Part shown: piece after piece, positions 1 to 9,925 of the stretch | How the letters are laid out: each line of letters begins with the position of its first letter | Numbering within the stretch: position 1 is the stretch's first letter | NCBI RefSeq assembly: GCF_028009165.1 | Contig: NW_026611614.1 | Location: 496,001-560,000 of the forward strand | Reading direction: 5' to 3' | DNA from: Akanthomyces muscarius | Lineage: Eukaryota; Ascomycota; Sordariomycetes; Hypocreales; Cordycipitaceae | DNA: 64,000 nucleotides | Program-made: the position numbers and the translations under genes | The notes under the pieces: model-generated | Seen by the model: only the letters and a program-made list of their open reading frames with translations | The model's database searches: none | What the model was told of the DNA's origin: nothing

Positions 1-2
1 AG

Positions 3-134
3 ACTGGGCAAGTTCCACAAGGGCAACGGAAGAAACGCAAAGGGAATGGGTTCAGCTTTTCAGATAGATTAATCCTACAGCAAGGGAAGGAGCGTAGGGC
101 GACTACCAGAGCTGCGCAGAGGCGTCGGAACTAG
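3..134 (+). CDS. C-terminal end of an unidentified basic protein (partial)
   Basis: An open frame enters from the left edge and stops at TAG 132-134, giving 43 residues. The tail is strongly basic (KKRK near the start, RRR just before the stop), which could be a nuclear-localisation tail. Such basic tails are common in fungal DDE transposases and in nuclear proteins, but nothing here identifies the family. The true start lies outside the window and a neighbouring intron could change the frame, so this is only a possible 3' end. Confidence 0.3.
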   Translation, partial: TGQVPQGQRKKRKGNGFSFSDRLILQQGKERRATTRAAQRRRN

Positions 135-720
135 TGTGGCATATTTACTACAAATACAAACCGTACCCAACTATTAATTCTCTGTCCTTGCTCTGGCACA
201 AACTACTGGACTGGCCCGAGCGCAGGTAAATGTCAATGAACCCTAGTCTTGCCGGGAGGAGAGTCGACGGATGATTTTAGCCCTGGTTTAAACTGTGGGA
301 GGAACCGGAATCATGAACGCTCATCGGAAGCAAGCAGTTGACCGCGGAGGGGGGTGAAAAGAATGCGAACCGGGTCAGGTCCAGGGGTGAAGAGGGTCGA
401 CGGGTCGTGGCGACACACTCGCGTTCCTTGTTTGATGGCTTGCATATACTGGTTGATCACTTCCCAATTCTGCTTTCCAATTATGGCTAGCGTATCAGAA
501 GCTGATGTTGGGGGGACCAAACTGGTTTGGGAAAGCATAATCAATATTACTGCTTCGTCAGGACCAAATATTCAGCTACAAAAAGCCTGCGCCCGCCGCT
601 TTCCACTGTCACCCCTCATCCAGTAACTACTCTTCTACAACCTGGGATCTCACGCCTTGACTCGTCACTAGCTTGTTGAACCTTCTATTTGTCCTCATCA
701 CAGTCTTGTATCACGGCGCC
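135..720. other. Intergenic, no supported gene
   Basis: Short overlapping ORFs occur on both strands around 311-626, but they show no recognisable motif and shadow one another. I see no repeat or RNA gene here. It presumably holds the promoter of the gene starting at 721. Confidence 0.5.
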
Positions 721-1483
721 ATGTCGGAAACCACGACATTTGAGATTGGTTCAGGTACAAAAATAGTAAGCTACTTCTCATCCTTGTGCTACCGTCCGGG
801 GCTGATTCATATACCGGCAGCGTATCACGGTGACTTCCTCCCGGGAACACCCTCAAGTTCAGAGCAACTATGCCGCACCTGTGGCCATGATGACGAACAA
901 CCAACCCCAGTCGCTCTATAATCAGAGCACGGCTGATTACGAGGCTTGCGAGCAGATTCCACCAGCGGGGCTGCACCTATTGTATGGGCAGCAGCACCCG
1001 CAATATGGTCAGAACAACTGGTTGCCGAGCGTCGCGCAAGGTCCGACGCAACTTGCCTTAGGACCCCAGAACGACAGGGTCCCGAGTCGCGATTATACAA
1101 CTTATCTGCCTCCGATGGAACTGGCCCGAAACTTGTGGCACCAAGTCCCGCCCCAAGCCCAGACACACCAAGCCCAGACACACCAAGCCCAGACTCACCA
1201 AGCCCAGACTCACCAAGCCCAGACTCACCAAGCCCAGACCCCCCGATACCAGCATCAACAGCTGCATCAGCAGGAGATGCAGGCGCAGCGGCATGCGCAG
1301 GAACAGATGCAGCCGCAACAGTCGTCGCTGCTACAGCATCACCTCAACATGAGGCAATCGACCGCTGTCGACGACTCGTCATCCCCAGCAGGATCAGCAG
1401 CCTGCAACATCGCAGCTGCAGATTCTATGGAGCCTACTAGCGACGATGGGTTAGTTTCAAACATGAGGGCGCTTCAAAACTGA
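721..1483 (+). CDS. Gln-rich low-complexity protein with AQTHQ tandem repeats
   Basis: Two exons join in frame: 721-765 and 821-1483. The intron 766-820 (55 nt) has a GTAAGC donor, a CTGAT branch-like site at 802-806 and a CAG acceptor. The predicted protein is 235 aa. It starts MSETTTFEIGSG and is rich in Gln, Pro and His, with five AQTHQ units followed by QAQTP around residues 110-140, encoded by a 15-bp tandem repeat. A Gln/Met/His-rich stretch follows, then an acidic/Ser tail. No catalytic domain, signal peptide or membrane segment is visible. Gln-rich regions occur in fungal transcriptional activators, but no DNA-binding domain is seen, so the function is unknown. Repeat copy number probably varies between strains. 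Confidence 0.5.
1154..1243 (+). repeat. 15-bp in-frame minisatellite, 6 copies
   Basis: The unit CAAGCCCAGACACAC, with variants ending TCAC or CCCC, repeats six times without a break. Because 15 is a multiple of three, all three forward frames stay open through it, which explains the overlapping ORFs rich in SPDTP-type repeats. The frame used by the spliced gene encodes AQTHQ. Confidence 0.9.
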
Positions 1484-2862
1484 AATAACAAAGCTAACTA
1501 AATGACAGAAGTTGGAATAATGCCTGAAGTACACTTATTGAGTGCTTCTATTGGCACTCAGGTGTCCAGGGCTGATGTATTCGTGATTTACTGCTTTCAA
1601 GAATTTCAGACTCAATGCATTGTTTTGTTTTAGCTAGAGACACATGTTTTTTTTTTCAAACCATTGCCCTTCGTCGGTCAGTATCTAGTGTGGTTGTGAT
1701 AGATCCTTCTAGCAGTGTCCCGTGCTACGACGCCTTCGGCTACTCTCGCTGACAGAATGGAAATAAACACATCTTTAGACGCCATGTATATGCATTATTT
1801 CCTTTGTGAGTAGTTTCGATAACCTAATAACCGCCTGTCCTTGACGTAACCGCATGAGGATTGGTACGTCCTCATATTATAGTCCAATCTCACTGCTCTT
1901 TGATGACTGCACCCTTGAGTGTCCGGATAGCAAAAAATTGGGCGGTTTGAATAGCAAGAATATTCCTTTTTGAACTCGCCAATTTGGCGCATCTGACAAT
2001 CGAGTGACACTTTAAACTTCAAGAGGGAAATGACACTTTGTATTATATCACTTATGATTTAACACATAATATGATATTGAATCAATCTGCGACCTATCGC
2101 TGTCCACACTGCCACAGCATGTACACATTCCAGACCAGTCATGGGGTAGGCGCCCAGTGCGTCACAGCCGGCCTCGGATGGTAGCGTCTACCCGCAATGA
2201 CATGAGACCATTGCAGTGGTGGTGGAGTCAATCACATCAGCTTTTGCTTCGCGTAAGAGTTAGTCCAGCCCCCCCCAGGAGGGGGGGGGGGGGTTCTGGC
2301 ACTGCGGGCACCAGACTTCTGCCCAACGTGTGAACATGAAAGATACGGCAAAATTCCTTTTAGGGAAACTAGCAGCTGAGGGGGTATGGTTGATTGGTAC
2401 TAGTTACTGCCTATTTTAATGGAAGCAAGCCAAGGCTCCATTCTATGTACCCGCGGTGTAGCTCCGCGGCAATGACGAGAACATGGTTAAAGTCCTAGGA
2501 GTAAAGTGGTGCGTACACCTGAAGTGTAATGATGACGCCTGCAAGATCAAACGTTTGTGCCTAAAATCTATCTTGATTCCATCACAATAATAGCGTTCAT
2601 GTAGTGAGGGCTTAGGGCGAAATAGAGGTATACACCGTCTAGCTTTCTTGGGGGCCGGCACTTTGCCGCAAAGTTATTTCACCAGATGCGAGCCCAGGGA
2701 GGACAGCCCTCCGAATTTAGTTCAGAACAACATCAAAAGTATAATACATACTATTATAAAACACCGCATTGAAGCTGTGAAAAAGAAAATGGTAGGACAT
2801 GAATCAAAAATAGAACAGCAAAGTTGCTTAAATTCCACCCACTCCCAGTAAATGGATGGCTC
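1484..2862. other. Intergenic, includes C8/G13 homopolymer pair
   Basis: No gene is supported. At 2269-2293 eight C are followed by AGGA and thirteen G, which could pair as a short hairpin. ORFs at 1795-2022 and 2443-2661 on the minus strand have no recognisable features. Confidence 0.5.
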
Positions 2863-3237
2863 ATGGCTAAGAACAACATTCGACCCGTCATCTTGCTCCT
2901 TATAATTGGTGTGCTGCGTGTCTTCGTGCGTATCTTTGAATACGTTCTGCGCACTATCATAGCCTGCTTTACAATGTTTCTAATTCTTTACGTTTTCCAA
3001 GCCATTGCACGGGACCGAAACTCAAAGAAGCTGTCCACCAGATTACTTCGAAGGTCACTTCAACAGGGCAGTAAGCTCTGTCGAGCGGCTTTGCTCTTAG
3101 TTATAAAAGGTGTGGCTGCAACAGAAGGTTTGAGTAAACATGACTCTCAAAGTCAAGAAAATGTTACCATCTCTACATGTATAAAAGAGGACGTCCAACC
3201 TACATGCTCATCGAACTCTTCAGCCTTGCCACAATAA
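2863..3237 (+). CDS. Small putative two-helix membrane protein
   Basis: The ATG at 2863 opens 124 codons. The first 60 residues contain two hydrophobic segments (around IRPVILLLIIGVLRVFV and IIACFTMFLILYVFQ), then a basic region (RDRNSKKLSTRLLRR), a third weakly hydrophobic stretch and a polar Cys-containing tail. No family is recognised. The stop lies only 8 bp before the ATG of the next gene, unusually tight for a fungus, so this ORF may be a 5' exon of that gene joined by an intron I could not place, or a chance ORF. Confidence 0.35.
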   Translation: MAKNNIRPVILLLIIGVLRVFVRIFEYVLRTIIACFTMFLILYVFQAIARDRNSKKLSTRLLRRSLQQGSKLCRAALLLVIKGVAATEGLSKHDSQSQENVTISTCIKEDVQPTCSSNSSALPQ

Positions 3238-3245
3238 CAGCCAAA

Positions 3246-4110
3246 ATGGGGCCACAAATTTACGATATTGGCTTCATATTTCACCTCGCCGGAAATGACT
3301 TTCCTTTGGACATAATTGTGAGCATATTCCAGGAGTACGAAAGTCATCTAAGGCTCCAATATGCGTCGCATGGGTACTTAGGGGAGGAGACAGCTCCAGA
3401 ATATTATGTTCCTGTGATACTAGAGGCCAAATTGCATTTCACACTTGCTCTCGAGAGATACATTCCCGAGCACAAAATTGTTGCTGAGATCATGGATATT
3501 CTGCAGGACAAATGTGGACACGGAAAGGTTCCTGTTACAATTGACGACATTGTATTCGCTAGCAACCTGCGATCTTCTGGCCTTCGAGTTGATGAGATTG
3601 CTAGCTTGATGTGGAAACGAAGGGAGAGATTGTTTGCTGATATTCCAGTACTGAGCCGTACAGTAGAGGTTCCAAGTAAAGGGTACGTCATGTTGCTTTG
3701 TTGTCGCGATCGAAGCTAACGTCTTTGAAGGCTCTCGAAAGAACATATGATATCCGAATTCAGCAAGTTTGGAACTGTTAAGCATATTGTAACCCGCCAA
3801 GATATCGCTTTTATCCAGATGGCGACTCGTTCCCAAGCGGCAGAAGCAGTTAGTAGACTTATCGATCGTGTAAGAAACACTGTCAATTGCTCTTGGAAGG
3901 CCACACTAACATATTTAGGCAAAATGGGGAAAAGTGTTTGCGCAGAGCAAGTGCAGTTATGAAAATTCGAATCGCGGGATATATTATGTTCGGCCGGGTC
4001 ATCTCAATGAACAGGAGCTCCAAAAACTTCTCCGCGCAGCTAGTGCGCCCTACAGTGGCGCACTCCATTGGACCTGCGGGGTTGAGGAACCTGACGCGTG
4101 CGACGCGTAG
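3246..4110 (+). CDS. RRM-containing protein (putative RNA-binding), three exons
   Basis: Exons 3246-3682, 3731-3869 and 3919-4110 join in frame. Intron 1 (48 nt) has donor GTACGT, branch GCTAAC and acceptor GAAG. Intron 2 (49 nt) has donor GTAAGA, branch CTAAC and acceptor TTTAG. The 255-aa product has a largely helical N-terminal half of unknown type. A compact RNA-recognition-motif-like unit then spans the first splice site: LSKEHMISEFSKFGTV, an RNP1-like DIAFIQM strand, and the helix QAAEAVSRL. A short aromatic tail (GIYYVRPGHL) follows. RRM proteins bind single-stranded RNA; the particular role cannot be told. An in-frame upstream ATG at 3177 is possible, but 3246 has the better AAAATGG context. 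The RRM call rests on pattern only. Confidence 0.6.
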
Positions 4111-4497
4111 ACTGTCTGTAATGAGCCTCTTTATTATTAATTTCACATATCGTCTGCTGAGCACTTACCGGCCAGCTCGTACGTAGGAAATGCTGATGTA
4201 GCGTCGTCGGCAACAAGGCGTGGGCTTTCTCCTGAAGCGGCACCTCAGCGCTTGTAGTGCGTCTCACCTAGCTACGTCTGAGTGAGTAGTGTGCCGTTGA
4301 CCTGATTTTCAGGCTTGGCTACAGCGCTACACTCTGAGAACCAGTGTGTCATATTTCGTGTGCTGCATGAGAACAGTAAAAATGACTGTTTGTCTTCTAA
4401 CATCAAATACCAGTGATTCCTGCTGCACGATCCTGAGCCAGACAAGCCTTGCGTATCTTAACCCCCATATGGTCTCTTCCTGAGCGTCGCACTTGCT
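4111..4497. other. Intergenic, nothing recognised
   Basis: About 390 bp between two forward genes with no repeat, RNA gene or ORF that can be supported. It should contain the 3' end of the RRM gene transcript and the promoter of the membrane protein gene. Confidence 0.5.
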
Positions 4498-5883
4498 ATG
4501 GACTTTGCACTCATCTGGCTCGTTGTTCAGCTTCTGAACCTCGTAGTCTGGTTATGTTTTGCTCGTGTCGGAGCCCTTCGCTTGCTGCTGGATCGAAAGA
4601 TTACCTACCGGTGGCAAAGCGGCGAGGGTGAAAATAATGCAATGTCGTTTTCTTACCTCCATGACAAGTACGATTCACTTTTGAAGAACATTCAAGCAGT
4701 TGATCACGCGGATATAGGCGGCTTTGCTCCCCCGCGAGCGCTGCGGACTCTGATATCCTTTGTCCTTGTTGCCCAGAACGTGCTGCCACTCGCCATTGTT
4801 TCTAAGACTTCGACTCTACTCAAGAGATCAGGCCAGTTGGCTGGCATCAATTCTGTATGCCTCGTCGGTCTTGCTTGTACAGACCTGGTAGAAAAGCTTT
4901 CCCGACAAATTGCCCCGCAAACCGCATGGGCTCATCATCTATACGGCTGGATAGTGTGGTACGAAGTTCTCATCCATACGCTAGCATTCGCGTTGCTTTC
5001 AACTCACATTGGTAAGTATCAATAGCGTTGGAACGGGGCTTAGCTAACATTCGCCTGTTAGCATTGCCGATGCGGACCATGACTGGGCTAAGTGTAAGTA
5101 TTGTTTCTTTCAACCGCGAGATGCTTGACTAATACAAGGATTTAGGCAGCAGCGGCCCTGCACGCCACGCTTCTGCACAGTCTATACGATATGCAAACTA
5201 CGAAGCCGCCTGACTTAAACCATGCGAGATTTACAACTGGCACCTTTATTTCTGCCTCTGCCATTCTTATAGCCATCACCATGCATACGTGGAAATCCAC
5301 TTGCATCTTCGTGGGGCCTCTCTGGCTCCCATTCATTGGTATGACAGTCTTTTTGAAGTACAAAAAAAGAACGACAGCCTTAACTGTCGTTGAAACAATA
5401 AAAGATGGATTGGTTACGGTACAGGCAACTGAAGAAGCCGGTTGTTTGTATTACCTTGTAAATGGAAAAGCCACACGAGTAGCTTCAGCTTCGAGGACTG
5501 TACATTTGCTTGCTCAAAAGGTACTTGGTGTACCTTGGGTGCGGGTGTCCGGGCCATTTCAGCTACCAGACCCCGTCTATACATCTTGGCCGGAGCAGCT
5601 TATTGTTATTTGCACTGATAGCAGCATTTTTGAGGGTTTGGACCTTGTGATGAGTAGGAAACAGTCGTCGCGATGCAAAGAGACCAATCTATATTGGTTT
5701 ACGGATGGCAATGCTGACGATGGTATTTTGCAAGCGGCTCGTCAACGTTGCTTCACAGATACAGGAAAGAACAGCTTATGCTACTTGTATCCACTCGAGT
5801 ACCGATCCGAGGTCTTTTTATTGCTAAAGCAACGCAAAAGTGCAATTCTGATTGTGGGAGAGTGTGCTAGGTCTAAGATATGA
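4498..5883 (+). CDS. Ferric-reductase-like transmembrane protein, divergent
   Basis: Exons 4498-5011, 5062-5093 and 5146-5883 give 427 aa. Both introns have GTAAGT donors (50 and 52 nt); the 32-nt middle exon keeps the frame. An N-terminal hydrophobic helix and several membrane segments are visible. Residues near 115-165 resemble the ferric reductase/NADPH-oxidase transmembrane domain: RSGQLAGIN, then HHLYGWIVWYEVLIH, where two His lie 14 apart as in haem-binding helices. The C-terminal half contains a VSGPF-like NAD-domain start. However the usual HPFT flavin motif and the glycine-rich NADPH motif are missing. A membrane electron-transfer relative is the best guess; loss of enzyme activity is plausible. 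Confidence 0.5.
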
Positions 5884-5992
5884 GAGCAACTAAATTAAAA
5901 GTACTGGGCATATATCCCTCTAAATATGACAAACTCCTGCCTGCCACTCTGCATTTCTTATTGAATCGTATTTCAGAAAACATATCCTCATA

Positions 5993-7946
5993 CACGTGCC
6001 ACGCACCCACTTCTCGTGCCTCCAAGTGGGTGCTGTACACCGCCGTGACCACCGAATTTTCGCGACAGAAACATTCCACACTCTGGAAGCCGCAAAAATG
6101 CAGGAAATCATTAACGAAGAAGAATACCTACTCGCAAGTGCATGTACTGGCTACGACGAAAATACTGAGGCCACTGCTGCCGAATTGGCGCGGGAATGGG
6201 GCGTTGATCGCTGCAAGTTGCGCCGGCGCCTGGAGGGCATCGGTCCGCCTGGCGGCAACCACGCAGCCAATGCGCACCTCACAGAAACCGAAGAAGAGGG
6301 AATTTTACGTATTGTTAATTGCCTTGATAATATGAATCTTTATATCAAAAAACGATTTATAATCGACGCGGCTAATCGGACTTTAAAGGCGAAGAAAAAG
6401 AGCACCGAAGACAAGCCTACACAGGTCGGACCGCGTTAGGTTGACGGATTCATTAAACGCCACCAACTTAATGTCTTTCGGGCTAAAACTCGAGATAATA
6501 AACGATAAACGGCCGAAGAACCATCTACGATAAAAAAATTTTTTTGATTTGCTACAGGAAGCCTGGAAAGATAAGGGCTTTACCCCAGACGCTGTCTGGA
6601 ATATGGACGAGACGGCTTTCAATTGGCACCTCTAAAGGCTCTAATGTGGTATCTTTAAGACGTTGAAAAGATGCTCGGTTAGGAATACCTTTCTAATAGA
6701 GAGTATGTCACCTGCTTCGAGGCTGTATCAGCCGCCGGAGGCCTTATTCCAGCCTTCATTATACTCAGTGGCAGGGTCCATCAATCCGATTGGTATCGGA
6801 CGCCTGAATTGAGTGATAAAGTTATTCTTGGAGTATCAGAAACAAGGTATGCCAATGATCATCTAAGCTTTAATTGGCTGCGTCACTTGGAAGAGAATAC
6901 CCGCCAGCAGGCCTCTTCTGCGTATCGGTTGTTGATTCTTGACGGCTATGGCTCCCACCACACCTACGACTTCATTGAGTACGCGGAGTCTCAAAATATT
7001 GTTCTTTTCGGGCTTCCTCAACATCTTACACATCTTCTTCAGCCTCCTGATTTGTTTTGTTTTGCGCCGATGAAGCACTGGCACTCTGACGCTGTTGATA
7101 CGCTGGTCCGGAATGGCGTTGAGCAGGTCTCCAAGCTGGAATTCCTCGCTATCATCAGCGATATACACCGCCGAACAATAGTCGATAAATCGGTCAAATC
7201 GAGCTTTAGGAGAACATGAATTTGGTCATACGATCCTATGATTGTAATCAATTAGCTGTATAAATTACATCCTGAATTGGCTGCGCTGGAGGCGCCGGAA
7301 GAAGTACAAGAAACGAGTAATCCGCGGTCGCCGTCGCCTCCAAGTCATCAACTTTCATCGCCATTTCAAACACATCAAACTCTACGCCAATTTGATATCG
7401 GCTTTCGGTATTTAGAGGAATCTGCCTAAAAGCTAGCTACTAATATCCCTACACCAGAGCTGCGAGACCAGTTTCATTACCGGTTTAACCGGGTTAAGTT
7501 TGGTATAATAGCGATAGCAGTGGAGCTTAACGAGACTAATTGCCGCCTCACAACTATCGAGAACACTCAAAAAAGGCTCAGGATCAAACAAGATACCCTA
7601 ATTATTATCTTAGGCATGGCAGAGTTTTAAATATTGCAATAGGTTGGAATATGGCGCTCCGAGAGACGAAAAGGAGGCACAGAAGATCGACAGAGCTGTG
7701 TAACGCCCCCTTACAAAGGAAGAAAAATAACGTCTTGCACGTGAGGAAAATAGACAAAACTCAGAGGGCGAAGAGATAAAAAGTGAAGGATCTAAATAAT
7801 GTTTTTAATTTGTTTGTATCTATTCTGGTTGCTTTGTCATGTCAATTTGAAGCTGCACATACGAAAATTGGTGGTCACGGCGGTGTACTGGTCACGATGG
7901 TGTACAGACGCACTTGGAGGCACGAGAAGTGGGTGCGTGGCACGTC
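5993..7946 (+). mobile_element. Decayed pogo/Fot1-like DNA transposon with TIRs and TA duplication
   Basis: Terminal inverted repeats of about 70 bp bound the element: the left end reads CACGTGCCACGCACCCAC and the right end reads the reverse complement. TA at 5991-5992 and 7947-7948 forms the target duplication expected of Tc1/mariner-pogo elements. The right repeat carries an extra 17-bp stretch (about 7889-7905), a partial duplication of neighbouring TIR sequence. Inside lies a broken transposase read left to right. Length (1954 bp) fits fungal Fot1-like elements. Nonsense codons look like C-to-T or G-to-A changes (TGG to TAG, CAA to TAA), in keeping with RIP or age. Confidence 0.85.
6098..7219 (+). 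pseudogene. Broken DDE_1 (pogo-type) transposase
   Basis: The ATG at 6098 begins a helix-turn-helix part (AAELAREWGVDRCKLRRRL), the Tc5/CENP-B-like DNA-binding region. It stops at TAG 6437-6439, where the conserved residue is probably Trp. The same frame then reads VDGFIKRH and reaches more stops. A one-base shift at the T-run near 6540 restores sequence with WNMDETAFNWH (first catalytic Asp). From about 6809 the frame carries LLILDGYGSHHT (second Asp) and HLLQPPDLFCFAPMKHW (third Asp). The D-D-D catalytic motifs are all visible but distributed over interrupted frames, so no active enzyme can be made from this copy. Confidence 0.85.
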
Positions 7947-8673
7947 TATCAGCCACAGTCCTAATTATTAAGGCCGCACAAACTCCGAGAAACACTGGGG
8001 CCAGCAGGTTTCCTAGTCGCGCTGCTTTTCCCCTGCTTCTATTCTTTATTAACCAGACCACCTTAATCATTTTGATGCAAAGGAAGAAAGTGCTGCACGT
8101 GTACACTAGCACCTGCGAAATGAAGACTACCTGGAGTGTGGCGTGGGAGCCAATGCGATCATTCATTGGAGCCGGCCATTCCTGAACAAGGTAGCTGCGC
8201 AATCTTTAGGACGAAATTCGCCAATTTCGAGGCTTGCATGGAGTGTAACATCATTCAGCTATTGTTCAGCCATCCCTAGTGGACTCTACTGTAATTATCG
8301 CTGCTCATAAGCCAGGGTGAGGGTGGTGGCCCGGCTGTGTATGTAGGACTCGAGCGGCATGCGCTATCTCACGGCAATACGTTGAACCTCTTTCTGGGAC
8401 TTTTGGCACTTCCAAGGACGGCATTACCATGATACCCTTGCATTACATGGTCTTTATGTACCAGCCAGGATTATGCACCAGTCAGTATTATGCACTACTT
8501 AGTTAGTACTGGAGGGCATCTACCGACTTCCTATCAAAAGCCTCGTTTTTGTTTCCATCGAAAACCTGCATGTGAAGGGAAAGCCAAGCGCCGTTGACGG
8601 ACCAGCATGAAGTCAAGAACAAAGAAATTTAGTCAAACTCTGCTCTTTTTTTCCCCAAGTATTCGCGAATTGT
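7947..8673. other. Intergenic, nothing recognised
   Basis: ORFs on both strands between 7783 and 8202 overlap the transposon end and have no recognisable domain. A trapped 3' gene end or older transposon debris is possible. Confidence 0.4.
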
Positions 8674-9264
8674 CTATATACCTCCGGTAGATCGAGCATG
8701 CTGTCCTTCAAGCGTTGAAACATCAGCCTGTTTCCAGAGATCTACCAACATTCTTAAACTGTTGCACAGCTCAATTCGGTGCTGTTCTTGTCTGTCAAGC
8801 TCATCAATCGGCACAAGAGTGAGTGCGGTTCCACAGGAGGGGCAAGCCATAATTGTTCCACCTTCAGGCCATGCATCAAGCGCTCCGCATCCTTTGTGGC
8901 ATTTTGAGCAGAGGAATGTTTGAATATCTCTGTGTAACAATTCGGTTATCTCATCTTCAATCATTTTCAGCCTAACTGCGACAAGATGCATCGTAGAAGT
9001 GTTATCGACGTAGACGACGCAGTTCATATCGGCGATATCGGCATCTTCTGAGTCCAAACACACAAACTTGTGGGCAATCAAGCCCCTAATGGTCTTTGTT
9101 AACTCTTCTTTTGAGATTCCATCGCGAACTAGAACAAGCCTTTCAAGAGCCTCTTGCAAACGTAACGTTCCATTGTGGAGCAAAATCAAATCCATGACCA
9201 AAATAGATACAGTGTCGTAAAATGCACGCATAATAATCTTAAGCAGCTTATGTATGGGATGCAT
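8674..9264 (-). CDS. TFIIE-alpha-like general transcription factor paralog, short
   Basis: A single-exon 196-aa ORF. Residues 1-110 match the pattern of the TFIIE-alpha N-terminal winged helix (LLKIIMRAFYDTVSILVMD, a helical core, then a strand with VVYVD and a helix MIEDEITELL). A zinc ribbon follows with C119-x2-C122 and C141-x2-C144 (FLCSKCH, ACPSCG). In eukaryotes TFIIE-alpha pairs with TFIIE-beta to recruit and regulate TFIIH at RNA polymerase II promoters. Normal fungal subunits are about twice as long, with an acidic C-terminal part for TFIIH contact; here the protein ends soon after the ribbon. Divergence and length suggest an accessory paralog rather than the essential copy. Family assignment is by pattern and not by search. 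Confidence 0.7.
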   Translation of the reverse strand: MHPIHKLLKIIMRAFYDTVSILVMDLILLHNGTLRLQEALERLVLVRDGISKEELTKTIRGLIAHKFVCLDSEDADIADMNCVVYVDNTSTMHLVAVRLKMIEDEITELLHRDIQTFLCSKCHKGCGALDAWPEGGTIMACPSCGTALTLVPIDELDRQEQHRIELCNSLRMLVDLWKQADVSTLEGQHARSTGGI

Positions 9265-9342
9265 GGCTTCTCAAATGAGCTGGCGGCTTTTTTTAATAGC
9301 TAAGAAGCAGCAATGATGCCCCAGCCGGAGCCCTGAGAGAGT

Positions 9343-9696
9343 CTAGGGCTTTGCCAGATATTTATATACCCTACCCTTGTTCAGCCAGATGCGATCCAGG
9401 AGGGCTTCAGTCGAGTCATCTACGTAATAACCAACAAGAGAGTGGTACAACACAGCTCGAAGCGCACTTTGGGTTGGGATAGCGGCGAGATATTTAGTTC
9501 CACGAGGATCTTTCGTTGACTTTGCGGGCGCCATCATGTTTTGCATCACTTTCTCAGTTGCAGCCTTGAGTAACTTGTCGAACTCGAACTCATCCCCTTC
9601 CGCACTATCAAGCCTGATGCGTTTGGTCTCTTTGTAAGTTCGAGACAAAATGTGCAGTTTCCTTTTACGTGAGTTGTATTCGCCCTCGCGTTCCAT
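9343..9696 (-). CDS. Basic hypothetical protein upstream of the TFIIE-alpha-like gene
   Basis: The ATG at 9696 opens 117 codons. The N-terminus is very basic (SRKRKLHILSR, KETKRIR) and looks like a nuclear-localisation signal; the rest is mixed helical (RAVLYHSLVGYYVDDSTEAL) and ends LAKP. No family is recognised. It lies on the same strand 78 bp before the TFIIE-alpha-like ORF. I looked for an intron that would join the two but the winged-helix ORF already has a natural N-terminus, so I keep them separate. Confidence 0.45.
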   Translation of the reverse strand: MEREGEYNSRKRKLHILSRTYKETKRIRLDSAEGDEFEFDKLLKAATEKVMQNMMAPAKSTKDPRGTKYLAAIPTQSALRAVLYHSLVGYYVDDSTEALLDRIWLNKGRVYKYLAKP

Positions 9697-9925
9697 ATTG
9701 CAATCACAAAAAGGGCGCAGACAGGGATTTATTAAGATAGGGCAATGCTAAACTTGGCAGCAACACCAGCATTGCACTAGGTACATGTAATGTTATGCAA
9801 AGTACACTCTTAAAGTAAAAAAGTTATAATAATAGAAAAGAATTAAAATGCAGGGCTTGCTTAAATATACTTATTATTAAAGAATTATAATAATAATATA
9901 TGACTGACTGTACGCTAGTGGATCG
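9697..9925. other. AT-rich intergenic between two minus-strand genes
   Basis: Strongly A/T-rich around 9820-9900, with repeated TTATTATTA-like tracts. It probably contains the 3' end of the bZIP transcript. No gene is seen. Confidence 0.5.

Noticed and set aside
946..1440. SPDTP-repeat ORF overlapping the Gln-rich gene
   Set aside because: Alternative frame of the same 15-bp repeat; the spliced AQTHQ frame has a proper start and intron.
9264..9696. Joining the 117-aa ORF to the TFIIE-alpha-like ORF by an intron
   Set aside because: The TFIIE-alpha-like ORF already starts at the natural N-terminus of the family, and no intron fits convincingly.
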